Assembly (NCBI RefSeq): GCF_013337765.1 | Contig: NZ_VBSB01000008.1 | Location: forward strand, 62,001 to 126,000 | Direction of reading: 5' to 3' | Source: Mycolicibacterium sphagni | GTDB taxonomy: Bacteria; Actinomycetota; Actinomycetes; Mycobacteriales; Mycobacteriaceae | Length of the DNA: 64,000 nucleotides | Shown: positions 18,491-26,564 of the stretch, in pieces | How the letters are laid out: each line of letters begins with the position of its first letter | How positions within the stretch are numbered: position 1 is the stretch's first letter | Translations under genes and position numbers: made by a program | The notes under the pieces: generated by a model | Database searches by the model: none | What the model was told of the DNA's origin: nothing | The model's input: the letters and a program-made list of their open reading frames with translations, nothing else

Positions 18491-20629
18491 GTGACCGCCA
18501 CCCTGGACATTCCCGAGCAGAATCCAGATCTGGTCCTCGCGCAGAGCGCCGACGACTACTGGAACCACTACCAGCTGACCTTCGCGCTCTACAGCGTCAG
18601 CGACCGCGCCATCCCGTCCGCGTTCGACGGGCTCAAGCCCGGTCAGCGGCGGCTGCTCTACCAGATGCACGATTCCAGACTGCTGCCGGGGAACAAGCCG
18701 CAGAAATCCTCAAAGGTCTGCTCGGCGGTCACCGGCAACCTGCACCCACACGGCGGTGCGTCGATGTACGGCGCGGCGGCACTGATGGCCGCAGAGTTCC
18801 AGCGCGTGAAAGTCATTGACGGACAAGGCGCATTCCCCCGCATCCAGGGCGACATCCCGGCCGCGGACCGCTACACCGAGATGCGGCTGTCCGCGCCAGG
18901 GGCGGCGCTGACCGCTGAGCTCAACGATCACGCTGTGCCGATGGTCTCGACGTTCGACGGCGAGTGGATCGAGCCGACCGTGCTACCGGCCCAATGGCCG
19001 GTGCTGCTGTGCAACGGTGCGGTCGGCATCGCTGAAGGCTGGGCCACCAAGGTGCCCGCGCATAACCCGCGCGAGATCATGGCCGCCTGCCGGGCGCTTC
19101 TGAAAACCCCCAACATGACCGACGACAGGCTGGTGAAGCTCATTCCAGGCCCCGACTGGGGCAGCGGCGCGAGCGTGATCGGAACCGCCGGCCTGCGGGA
19201 GTACATCACCACCGGCCGCGGGCAGTTCACGGTGCGCGGCACCGTCTCCGTCGACGGAAAAAATGTCATCATCACCGAGCTGCCTCCCGGTGTCGCGAGT
19301 AATACCGTGCAGGAACGGATTCGGGCGCTTGTCGAGTCCGGCGAGATGTCCGGTGTGGCAGACATGTCCGACCTGACCGACCGCCGCAACGGGCTGCGCA
19401 TCGTCGTCACCGCCAAACGCGGCCACAGCGCCGACCAGATCCGCGACCAGCTGCTCGCCCTGACCCCGCTCGAGTCGTCGTTCGCCGCCAGCCTGGTCGC
19501 GCTCGACGAGGATCGCGTGCCGCGGTGGTGGTCGGTACGCGAGCTGATCGCCGCCTTCCTGCATCTGCGCGACTCGGTCGTGTTGCGCCGCAGCGAGTAT
19601 CGATTGGAGAAGGTCTCCGCACGGCGCCATCTGGTGGCCGGTCTGATGACCATTCACCTGGATATCGATGCCGCGGTGGCCGTGATCCGTGGGTCCGACA
19701 CCGTCGACGACGCCCGCCAGGGTTTGCAGGCGCGGTTCGCGATCGACGCCGAACAGGCGGATTATGTTCTGGGCCTGCAGCTTCGGCGACTCACCAAGCT
19801 TGACGTCATCGAGCTACAGGCCGAAGCCGAGAAGCTCGATGCCGAGTTCGCGGAACTCACCGAGCTGGTGTCCAACCCCGATGCGCGCCGGAAGGTGATC
19901 GACGACGAGCTGGTCGAGACTGCAAAGCTGTTCAAGGGCGCGGAATTCGACCGTCGCACCGTGCTGGACTTCGAAGCCACCCCGACCGCGTCGAGTGCTG
20001 ACGAAGACGGCTCCCGCGAGCGTAAGTCCAACGCCGCGTGGCGACTTGATGACCGCGGTGTGTTCTCCGATAGCCACGGCGATCTGCTGACCTCGGGACT
20101 GGGCTGGGCGGTGTGGACCGACGGGCGCATCAAATTCACCACCGGAAACGGTCTGCCGTACAAGATCCGCGACATCCCGGTGGCGCCGGACATCACCGGG
20201 TTACTCCGGTCTGGGGTGATGGCTCCCGGATCGCATCTGGCGCTGGTAACGCGACGCGGAAAGGTGCTGCGGATCGATCCTGCCGCGGTGAATCCGCAGG
20301 GCGCGGCGGGCAACGGTGTCGCCGGAGTCAAGCTGGCCGCCGACGGCGATGAGGTCATCGCCGCGTTGCCGCTGACTTGTGAGAACGGCGAGGCCATTCT
20401 ATCGATATCCGAAAAGGGCTGGAAGGTAACCGAAGTCGCCGATATCCCGGTCAAGGGCCGTGGAGGTGCCGGCGTCGGCTTTCATCCGTTTGTCAACGGG
20501 GAAAGCGCGCTGCTGTCGGCGGTGGTCTCTGCCACCGGATTTGTCCGCGGCAAGAAGGCTGTACCGCCGCAGAACCGCGCCAAGGCTTCGGTCAAAGGCT
20601 CCGGCAGCGACGTGACACCCGCTGTATAG
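18491..20629 (+). CDS. topoM: Atypical type IIA topoisomerase DNA-cleaving subunit (TopoM/GyrA-like)
   Basis: 712 residues, GyrA/ParC-like. It breaks and rejoins DNA via Tyr128 in AADRYTEMRLS, preceded by the LHPHGGASMY winged-helix loop. A coiled-coil region lies around residues 360-500 and a C-terminal beta-pinwheel-like part from about 520. It has no obvious GyrA-box (QRRGGKG), so gyrase-like negative supercoiling is not expected. GTG start, 9 bp after topoN, so the two are surely co-transcribed. It is the expected partner of the upstream ATPase subunit. Confidence 0.87.
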   Translation: MTATLDIPEQNPDLVLAQSADDYWNHYQLTFALYSVSDRAIPSAFDGLKPGQRRLLYQMHDSRLLPGNKPQKSSKVCSAVTGNLHPHGGASMYGAAALMAAEFQRVKVIDGQGAFPRIQGDIPAADRYTEMRLSAPGAALTAELNDHAVPMVSTFDGEWIEPTVLPAQWPVLLCNGAVGIAEGWATKVPAHNPREIMAACRALLKTPNMTDDRLVKLIPGPDWGSGASVIGTAGLREYITTGRGQFTVRGTVSVDGKNVIITELPPGVASNTVQERIRALVESGEMSGVADMSDLTDRRNGLRIVVTAKRGHSADQIRDQLLALTPLESSFAASLVALDEDRVPRWWSVRELIAAFLHLRDSVVLRRSEYRLEKVSARRHLVAGLMTIHLDIDAAVAVIRGSDTVDDARQGLQARFAIDAEQADYVLGLQLRRLTKLDVIELQAEAEKLDAEFAELTELVSNPDARRKVIDDELVETAKLFKGAEFDRRTVLDFEATPTASSADEDGSRERKSNAAWRLDDRGVFSDSHGDLLTSGLGWAVWTDGRIKFTTGNGLPYKIRDIPVAPDITGLLRSGVMAPGSHLALVTRRGKVLRIDPAAVNPQGAAGNGVAGVKLAADGDEVIAALPLTCENGEAILSISEKGWKVTEVADIPVKGRGGAGVGFHPFVNGESALLSAVVSATGFVRGKKAVPPQNRAKASVKGSGSDVTPAV

Positions 20630-20651
20630 ACAGCAGCCTTAAGCTGGCCAC

Positions 20652-21119
20652 ATGCTGCGCGACGCGATCAGTGCGTTTCAGAGGTGGCAGTACCGCGGGA
20701 GTCGTCCCGGGTGGTCGGCCCGTCTCTCGAACCGGGTGGCCGCGATCCTGGCGGAAGCGGGCGTTCTACCGAGCTCTGCGGCCGCGCTCGAAGTTCGCGG
20801 TCGCAAGACGGGACGGATCATCTCGTTCCCTGTGGTTATCGCGGACTACCAGGGTGAGCGCTATCTGGTGGCCATGCTTGGACAGCAGACGAACTGGGTG
20901 CGCAACCTTCGAGCCGATCACCGTGCGGTACTGCTGCAGAGAAAGAGGCGGGAGTCGGTGTCGTTGATCGAAGACCTCACCGATGACCGCCCCGCGATCT
21001 TGCGTAGATACCTCGAGCTCGCACCCGGCGCGCGTCCGTTCTTCCCGATCGACCGCACAGCGCCGCTCAGTGACTTCGCGGCGATCGTCGACGACTACCC
21101 CGTCTTTCGCATCACCTGA
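20652..21119 (+). CDS. F420-dependent nitroreductase/quinone reductase family protein (Ddn-like)
   Basis: 155 residues of the deazaflavin-dependent nitroreductase family, whose known members reduce quinones or nitro compounds with F420H2. The core LEVRGRKTGRIISFPVVIADYQGERYLVAMLGQQTNWVRN is typical (RG+KTG+ and W-RNL motifs). The C-terminus (RPFFPIDRTAPLSDFAAI) also fits. It starts 22 bp after the topoisomerase operon and may be read through from it. Substrate unknown. Confidence 0.85.
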   Translation: MLRDAISAFQRWQYRGSRPGWSARLSNRVAAILAEAGVLPSSAAALEVRGRKTGRIISFPVVIADYQGERYLVAMLGQQTNWVRNLRADHRAVLLQRKRRESVSLIEDLTDDRPAILRRYLELAPGARPFFPIDRTAPLSDFAAIVDDYPVFRIT

Positions 21120-21212
21120 CAACTCCTTTCACATGCGTCTCTATGCGGGAGCTGTGACTTGATGAGAGTTCTGGCGCGGCGCTCGGCGTGTCGGGAAGCT
21201 CTGCGTAGATTT

Positions 21213-21243
21213 TTAGTTGTGCTTAGTTGTGTGACCTAAGCAC
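21213..21243. promoter_or_regulatory. Overlapping direct and inverted repeats
   Basis: TTAGTTGTG occurs twice, 10 bp apart (21213 and 21223). The second overlaps a perfect 8-bp inverted repeat, GTGCTTAG (21219-21226) and CTAAGCAC (21236-21243). It is about 60 bp upstream of the ATG at 21303. The helical-turn spacing suggests a regulator site; a terminator for the preceding gene is an alternative. Confidence 0.45.
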
Positions 21244-21302
21244 GACATCGCGTGGTCGGGAGCGACGCAAGCACGGCTTCGGTCGTTGTCAGGAGGCCCG
21301 AC

Positions 21303-23387
21303 ATGACGACTCTCAGTCCCCCACCGCTTCGGGAGAACATTCTGCAGTTCGCTGAGCCCGACCCGCCGTCGTCACGGTGGCGCAGGCTCATCCCCCGCTC
21401 GCGCCGAAGTAAGAGCGTCACCGCGGCCGGATTGGCGGTGTTGCTCGTCGCCGGCGTACTGAGCGCAACGTACGAGACGTCGCCGGGAGGCACTCTGTGG
21501 GGTGTCGAGAAGACAATTTTTCCAGGGCACTCACAAGACGTCGCCCTGACCGCCGTCGTCAACGATCTGAAGCAGGCGCAGGACATCCTCGGCAGCGGAC
21601 AGCAGCCCACGCCTGATCAGCTGACCAGCGCACGCACGTCACTCAATCAGGCGAAGGAGGACTTGGACTACCTGTCATCATCACCTGAGCGGACCAGCCT
21701 GCAGAACCTGTATCTGCAACTGACACAAGAGCTTCTGCAGTACACCCCCGATTCCGTGCAACAACTCCCCGCGTTGCCCGCGCCGCCACCAGCCGATCCG
21801 GCTGCCGATCCGTCGCAATCGCCAGATGTGGCGTTGACGACCGCGTCCGCACCCAGCTGGGGATATCCGATCACCGACGAGGCGGGGACTGTGGCACCCG
21901 ACGATTACGGCCCACCGCCGCCCGGTGTTCCGGACGCCCCCCTGGCGGACTGGCCGCAGCCCTACGCGCCTCCGCTCACCCCGAACCTCGAAGACCTGGG
22001 TTATTACGACCCATCGTGGGGACCGCTCTACGGATACAACCCCGGCAACTGGTACAACTACGACCTCAGCGGCTACAACCAGTACGGCTACGACTTCCTC
22101 GGCTTTGACCGGTGGGGTTACGACCGCTGCGGCTACGACCGGTGGGGCTATGACCGCTGGGGCTATAACTGGGCCGGCTATAACTGGGCTGGCTACGACC
22201 GCAACGGCTGGGACCACGACGGTCGCAACGACTGGGGTCAACGCCGCGACCATCCCGGTGATCCACGCGATCAAGACTGGTACAACGGCCACCACTCGTA
22301 CGAGCAGTACTACCAATGGAAGTTCCAGAACAACGACCCCGTCTACCGCCGCACACAATGGGATCAGGCCCGCGGATTCAACCCGAACCAATACCAGAAC
22401 TGGAACATGAACCGGGACTGGCACAATCCGCGTAACCGCGACTGGGCGCCGCTGCCCAATGCGTCGGTCATCGAGGCAAACATCCACGTTTCGTCGCCGG
22501 TGGTGAACCTGAATGCCTCACTGGCACAGTTCATCTCCAACGGCACGGCGGCGCACTCGGGCCCGTCGATCAAGGATCTCGCGGACAAGTCCACGCGCGA
22601 CTTCACCAAGGAACTCGCGCCGCAGATCACGATCCCGACCGGGTTGCAGCCAGTGTCGCCGGCCACGCAGCGGTTGATGGCGTCCTCGCCCGGCCACCAA
22701 ACATCCCTTGCGCCACCAGCTTTGACGGCATCTGCGCCGACCGCGCCACCGTCGAAGGTGTCCCCCGCGTTTACCGCACCCAAGCTTTCGCCGGTGCCCG
22801 CCTACACACCGCCGAAGGCCGATCAACCACAGGGAAAGTCCGAGTCCGTGCCGGCCGATACGCAGCCGGGAAGCGACCCCCGTCCTTCCTCAGGGCGGAT
22901 GGAGAACCCGTCGAGGGCTGACTCGCCGAACCCCGCGGCGGCGCCGTCAGCCGAACCGAGACCGGCGACTCCGCTGGTCCCAGCGGTGGTTCCTGCCCCC
23001 GAGGACTCGGCACCGCACCAAGTCAATCCGGTTCCGCAGGCGCCGCAATCAGAATCCCGGGACCGCTCTGCGGCACCGGTGCAACAAGAGCCACCGCAGC
23101 AGCGGACCGCACCGGAATCGCACCCGCAGGAGGAGGCTCCGGCTCCCAAGATTGAGACCCCCGCCCCGAAGACTGAGGCCCCGGCTCCGGAGGCGCCGGC
23201 CCGGCAGGCGCCAGTCCTTCAGGCACCTGCTGCCCGGGCGCCGGAGCAGCCCGACCGGCAGGCGCCGCCAGCGCATGAAGCGCCGCCGGCACGCCAAGAG
23301 CCGCCTCCGGCCTCGCGACCTGCCCCTGAGCAGCACGCGGCACCTGCGCCAGCGGGACCCAAATGCTCAATTCCGGCGATGTGTTGA
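21303..23387 (+). CDS. Membrane-anchored protein with Tyr/Trp-Gly repeats and Pro-rich tail
   Basis: 694 residues. A short cytoplasmic N-terminus is followed by one membrane helix (about 38-56) and an outside part. Residues about 60-150 (YETSPGGTLWGVEKTIFPG..., then a helical segment with SLNQAKEDLDYL) resemble the post-membrane domain of RsdA-like/DUF5667 anti-sigma proteins. The middle is a repeat tract of GYDRWGYDRWGYNWAGYNW type (bases about 22020-22250). The end is Pro/Ala/Glu-rich and stops with two cysteines (KCSIPAMC). The ATG at 21303 is chosen for its AGGAGG. I cannot name a function; cell-wall interaction via the aromatic repeats is a guess. Confidence 0.7.
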   Translation: MTTLSPPPLRENILQFAEPDPPSSRWRRLIPRSRRSKSVTAAGLAVLLVAGVLSATYETSPGGTLWGVEKTIFPGHSQDVALTAVVNDLKQAQDILGSGQQPTPDQLTSARTSLNQAKEDLDYLSSSPERTSLQNLYLQLTQELLQYTPDSVQQLPALPAPPPADPAADPSQSPDVALTTASAPSWGYPITDEAGTVAPDDYGPPPPGVPDAPLADWPQPYAPPLTPNLEDLGYYDPSWGPLYGYNPGNWYNYDLSGYNQYGYDFLGFDRWGYDRCGYDRWGYDRWGYNWAGYNWAGYDRNGWDHDGRNDWGQRRDHPGDPRDQDWYNGHHSYEQYYQWKFQNNDPVYRRTQWDQARGFNPNQYQNWNMNRDWHNPRNRDWAPLPNASVIEANIHVSSPVVNLNASLAQFISNGTAAHSGPSIKDLADKSTRDFTKELAPQITIPTGLQPVSPATQRLMASSPGHQTSLAPPALTASAPTAPPSKVSPAFTAPKLSPVPAYTPPKADQPQGKSESVPADTQPGSDPRPSSGRMENPSRADSPNPAAAPSAEPRPATPLVPAVVPAPEDSAPHQVNPVPQAPQSESRDRSAAPVQQEPPQQRTAPESHPQEEAPAPKIETPAPKTEAPAPEAPARQAPVLQAPAARAPEQPDRQAPPAHEAPPARQEPPPASRPAPEQHAAPAPAGPKCSIPAMC

Positions 23388-23524
23388 TCCGCGGCCAGAT
23401 AACCACGCAGGCCACGGAGTGGGCCGCCCTGCACGAAAGTTAAGTAGTGCTCTACCTGTGCTCTTGGCTGAGGTTGGCGTGATCATGGCGGTGGCAGACA
23501 CGGTCGGACCCCGGGGAGGTCACC

Positions 23525-24826
23525 ATGACAACGCTCGATTCCGGTATCACGCATCAGGCAAACGGCACACCGCCGCCGGACATACGGCTGAGCGATATCG
23601 ACCTCGGCTCACTCGAGTTCTGGGGTTGGGACGACGACCGTCGTGACGGGGCGTTCGCCACACTGCGCCGCGAAGCGCCGATAGCGTTCTTCGAGGCTGC
23701 GACGGTACCCGGATTCGAGTCAGGCCCCGGGCACTGGGCGCTGACGTCGTATGAGCATGTGCATCATGCGAGCCGGCACCCAGAAGTGTTCAGTTCCGTC
23801 CCGACCAGCGTGTCGTTGAGCGAGATCGACCCGGCGGTCGCGGAGTTCAGTGGATCGATGATCAACCTCGATGAGCCGCGTCACCAACGGCTTCGATCAA
23901 TCGTCAACCGCGCGTTCACCCCGAAAATGGTGGCTCGCATCGAGGAGAGTGTCCGTACCCGGGTGCAGCAGTTGGTGAGTGACTTGGTGGCCAACCACCC
24001 CGACGGGCAGGCCGACTTCGTCGAGTGCCTCTCGGGTCCGTTTCCGCTGCAGATCATCTGCGACATGATGGGCATCCCAGAAGAGGATCAGCACAAGGTC
24101 TTTCACTGGACGTCGGTGGCTTTGGGAGTCGGTGACGAGGAGGTCGCCGGCCACGATGAGGCGATCCAGGCGGTTCTCGACCTCGCTGCCTACGGGGTCG
24201 AGCTGGCGGAGTCCCGCAGGGCCACACCCGCCGAGGACCTCACCTCGAATCTGGTGCACGCAGAGGTCGACGGTGAACAGCTGTCGTCTGCGGAGATCGC
24301 GTCGTTCTTCATCTTGTTGTCGGCTGCAGGTAACGAGACCACCCGCAACGCCATCAGCCACGGCATGGTGGCATTGAGCCGATATCCTGAGGCGCGCGAG
24401 ACGTGGTGGGCCGATTTCGACAGCGTCGCGGCTACGGCGGTCGAGGAGATCGTGCGCTGGGCCACTCCGGTGATCTTCATGCGGCGCAATCTCAAGGAGG
24501 ACGTCGAACTCGGTGGTGTGAAGATGAAGGCCGGCGACAAGGTTTCGATGTGGTACAACTCGGCCAATCGTGACGAAATCAAGTTCGCGAACGCATGGTC
24601 GTTCGACGTCACCCGAAATCCCAACCCGCACTTCGGATATGGCGGCGGCGGTGTTCACTTCTGCTTGGGCGCCAATCTTGCTCGGCGGGAGATCCGGATG
24701 TTGTTCGAAGAGTTGCACAACCGGATCCCCGACATCGTCGCTGTTGCGGAGCCGGCCATCCTGAGCTCGCCGTTCCTCCACGGCATCAAACGGCTACCTG
24801 TCGGGTGGACTCCCCCGGACCGCTGA
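23525..24826 (+). CDS. cyp124: Cytochrome P450, CYP124 family (branched-lipid omega-hydroxylase)
   Basis: 433 residues with continuous resemblance to M. tuberculosis CYP124 from NGTPPPDIRLSDIDLGSLEFW to the end. CYP124 hydroxylates the terminal carbon of methyl-branched lipids and also cholesterol-type side chains. Visible motifs: I-helix AAGNETTRN, EEIVRW (ExxR-like helix region), and the haem loop FGYGGGGVHFCLGANLAR with Cys380 as thiolate ligand. The ATG has a good ribosome site (GGGGAGGTCACC). No ferredoxin gene adjoins it, so it must use a partner encoded elsewhere. Confidence 0.92.
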   Translation: MTTLDSGITHQANGTPPPDIRLSDIDLGSLEFWGWDDDRRDGAFATLRREAPIAFFEAATVPGFESGPGHWALTSYEHVHHASRHPEVFSSVPTSVSLSEIDPAVAEFSGSMINLDEPRHQRLRSIVNRAFTPKMVARIEESVRTRVQQLVSDLVANHPDGQADFVECLSGPFPLQIICDMMGIPEEDQHKVFHWTSVALGVGDEEVAGHDEAIQAVLDLAAYGVELAESRRATPAEDLTSNLVHAEVDGEQLSSAEIASFFILLSAAGNETTRNAISHGMVALSRYPEARETWWADFDSVAATAVEEIVRWATPVIFMRRNLKEDVELGGVKMKAGDKVSMWYNSANRDEIKFANAWSFDVTRNPNPHFGYGGGGVHFCLGANLARREIRMLFEELHNRIPDIVAVAEPAILSSPFLHGIKRLPVGWTPPDR

Positions 24827-24914
24827 GCTGTGACTGTGGGAACAGTCTGCTCCACACCCCAGCCTGATTTGCGATGCTGGAAGGGCGATAGCTGTATCTG
24901 GGAGGTGGAGTCCG

Positions 24915-25349
24915 ATGACGCCGACACCGAGCGCCCCGGTTTTGCTGTACGACGGTGTGTGCGGGGTTTGCAATAGCGCCGTACGCACCATTCTTCGATA
25001 CGACCCCGACGGACCCCTACGGTTCGCTGCCCTGGACAGTGACTTCGCCCGCGAGACGGTTTCTCATCACCCGGAGCTTGAAGGTCTGGATTCCGCCGTC
25101 TACGTTCGCAATGCCGGACAACCCGATGAGGCGGTGTTTATCCGTTCTACGGCTCTGTTGCAGGTCGCCGGATATCTCGGCGGCTGGTGGAAGCTGGCGT
25201 TGGCGGCCTACGTGATTCCATCGCCGGTGCGTGATTGGCTCTACGACCGGTTCGCCGCCGTGCGTTACCGCGTCGGGGGGCGCCACGACACGTGCCCAAT
25301 TCCATCAGCCGAAGTCCGAAGCCGATTCCTCGACACCGCCTACGGCTGA
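24915..25349 (+). CDS. DCC-family thiol-disulfide oxidoreductase-like protein (DUF393)
   Basis: 144 residues with the DCC signature LLYDGVCGVCN near the N-terminus (D-x3-C-x2-C), as in DUF393 proteins suggested to be thiol-disulfide oxidoreductases. The rest (FAALDS, VYVRN, STALLQVAGYLGGWWKLA and RYRVGGRHDTCPIPSAEVRSRFLD) matches the family in order. Strong ribosome site GGGAGGTGGAG. Cytoplasmic or membrane-peripheral; function not known. Confidence 0.85.
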   Translation: MTPTPSAPVLLYDGVCGVCNSAVRTILRYDPDGPLRFAALDSDFARETVSHHPELEGLDSAVYVRNAGQPDEAVFIRSTALLQVAGYLGGWWKLALAAYVIPSPVRDWLYDRFAAVRYRVGGRHDTCPIPSAEVRSRFLDTAYG

Positions 25350-25443
25350 CGGGTTGCGACCGTAAGGTCACGGTCCGAACTCGGACCGAACACAGCCAGC
25401 GTGGGAACACCGTTAACAGCAGTCACATCGTTAACATCACGCG

Positions 25444-26244
25444 ATGCCCGATTGGACCTCGGCTGCCAGCCATCGGCGATCACGACCGGTCACCCGGCGT
25501 GACGCGCTGCGCTACGCCACGGCATTGGCAGGCCTGGGTGCCGTGTCGTTGGGGCCCGGTACGCCAACAGCGGCGGCCGCGGCTCCTACGCTGATCGATT
25601 TCGCCGCCAAACAGATCCCCGCACAGGACATCCGCGCTGCCGGCCATTCCGGGGTGGTCAACTACGTCTCGACGTCACGTCCCGGGTCCTCGTTCGGCGC
25701 CAAGCCGATCACCTTGCCCTACGCCCGCTCACTGACCGCGGCGGGGCTGGTGATCGTCAGCAATTACCAATACGGCAAGCCGGGTGGAACGGCGCCGTCG
25801 GACTTCACGCGTGGTTATGCCGGCGGTGTCGTCGACGCGCGTACCGCCTGGCAGCTGCACACCGCGGCAGGCGGCGGCCAGAGTGCGCCGGTCTTCTTCA
25901 CCATCGACGAGGACATCAACCGCGATACGTGGAATCGCCTTGCGCTGCCGTGGTTCCGCGGAATCAACTCGGTGCTCGGAGTGCAGCGCACCGGAATCTA
26001 CGGCGGCATCGATACGTGCGAATGGGCTGCGGCCGACGGTGTGATCGGGAGGTCGAGTACGCCCGGCCGCTGGTGGGCTTGGCAAACCAAAGCGTGGTCT
26101 GGCACTAAGGTCCACCCCGGCGCCGTCCTCTATCAGCGCGTGGTGGCCACCGCGTCGAATCCGGGCCCGCTGGTCGGCGGCCTCGAAGTCGATGTCAACG
26201 ACGTCCTGGCGTCAGACGTCGGCCAGTGGAATCTGCATCCCTGA
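25444..26244 (+). CDS. Tat-exported DUF1906 (glycoside-hydrolase-like) protein, Rv2525c-like
   Basis: 266 residues. The N-terminus carries a twin-arginine signal (RPVTRRDALRY, then a hydrophobic stretch ending about TAAAAAP). The mature part is a DUF1906 domain, a TIM-barrel relative of glycoside hydrolase 25-like enzymes: LIDFAAKQIPAQDIRAAG, FFTIDEDIN, GIYGGIDTCEWA and WAWQTKAW. M. tuberculosis Rv2525c, the best-known homologue, is Tat-secreted and linked to cell-wall properties. The acidic residues in TIDED are the plausible catalytic ones. Confidence 0.85.
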   Translation: MPDWTSAASHRRSRPVTRRDALRYATALAGLGAVSLGPGTPTAAAAAPTLIDFAAKQIPAQDIRAAGHSGVVNYVSTSRPGSSFGAKPITLPYARSLTAAGLVIVSNYQYGKPGGTAPSDFTRGYAGGVVDARTAWQLHTAAGGGQSAPVFFTIDEDINRDTWNRLALPWFRGINSVLGVQRTGIYGGIDTCEWAAADGVIGRSSTPGRWWAWQTKAWSGTKVHPGAVLYQRVVATASNPGPLVGGLEVDVNDVLASDVGQWNLHP

Positions 26245-26248
26245 CGGG

Positions 26249-26460
26249 CTAGGCCAGGCCGCTCGTGTAGCGGCGCATCCAGGGCGATCCACCGCTCGTA
26301 GTCCGCGTCCTTCTCTCGATACGTGGTCAACACCTCGGGGCGCGGTAGCACCAGGAACGTCCCCTCATCAATTGCCTGGACGACGGCGCCTCCAGTTCGA
26401 GGAGGCGGGCCTCGCTCAACGTTGCTGGCAGATGGGTACGCGGCATTTGTCCGAGGGCTG
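26249..26460 (-). pseudogene. C-terminal remnant of an SDR oxidoreductase with two frameshifts
   Basis: On the minus strand, three frames join to the tail of a short-chain dehydrogenase: LPATLSEARLLELE in one, VVQAIDEGTFLVLPRPEVL and TTYREKDADYERWIA in the next, then WMRRYTSGLA and a stop (26249-26251) in the third. Removing one C from the GCCC run in the middle of ERWIALD restores ERWIAWMRRYTSGLA-stop. The Rossmann and YxxxK parts are absent. It is a clear decayed gene, between the DUF1906 gene and the GGDEF-EAL gene. Confidence 0.6.
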
Positions 26461-26564
26461 CCGGGGTGGTTTGCGCTAGCCCTCCTTTGCGTGTCCGTTA
26501 CTCTGGTCGAGCGTTTGTATTGTCCCGGACGACTCGCTACCCGGGCGGTGTAGGAAGGGGCAGC

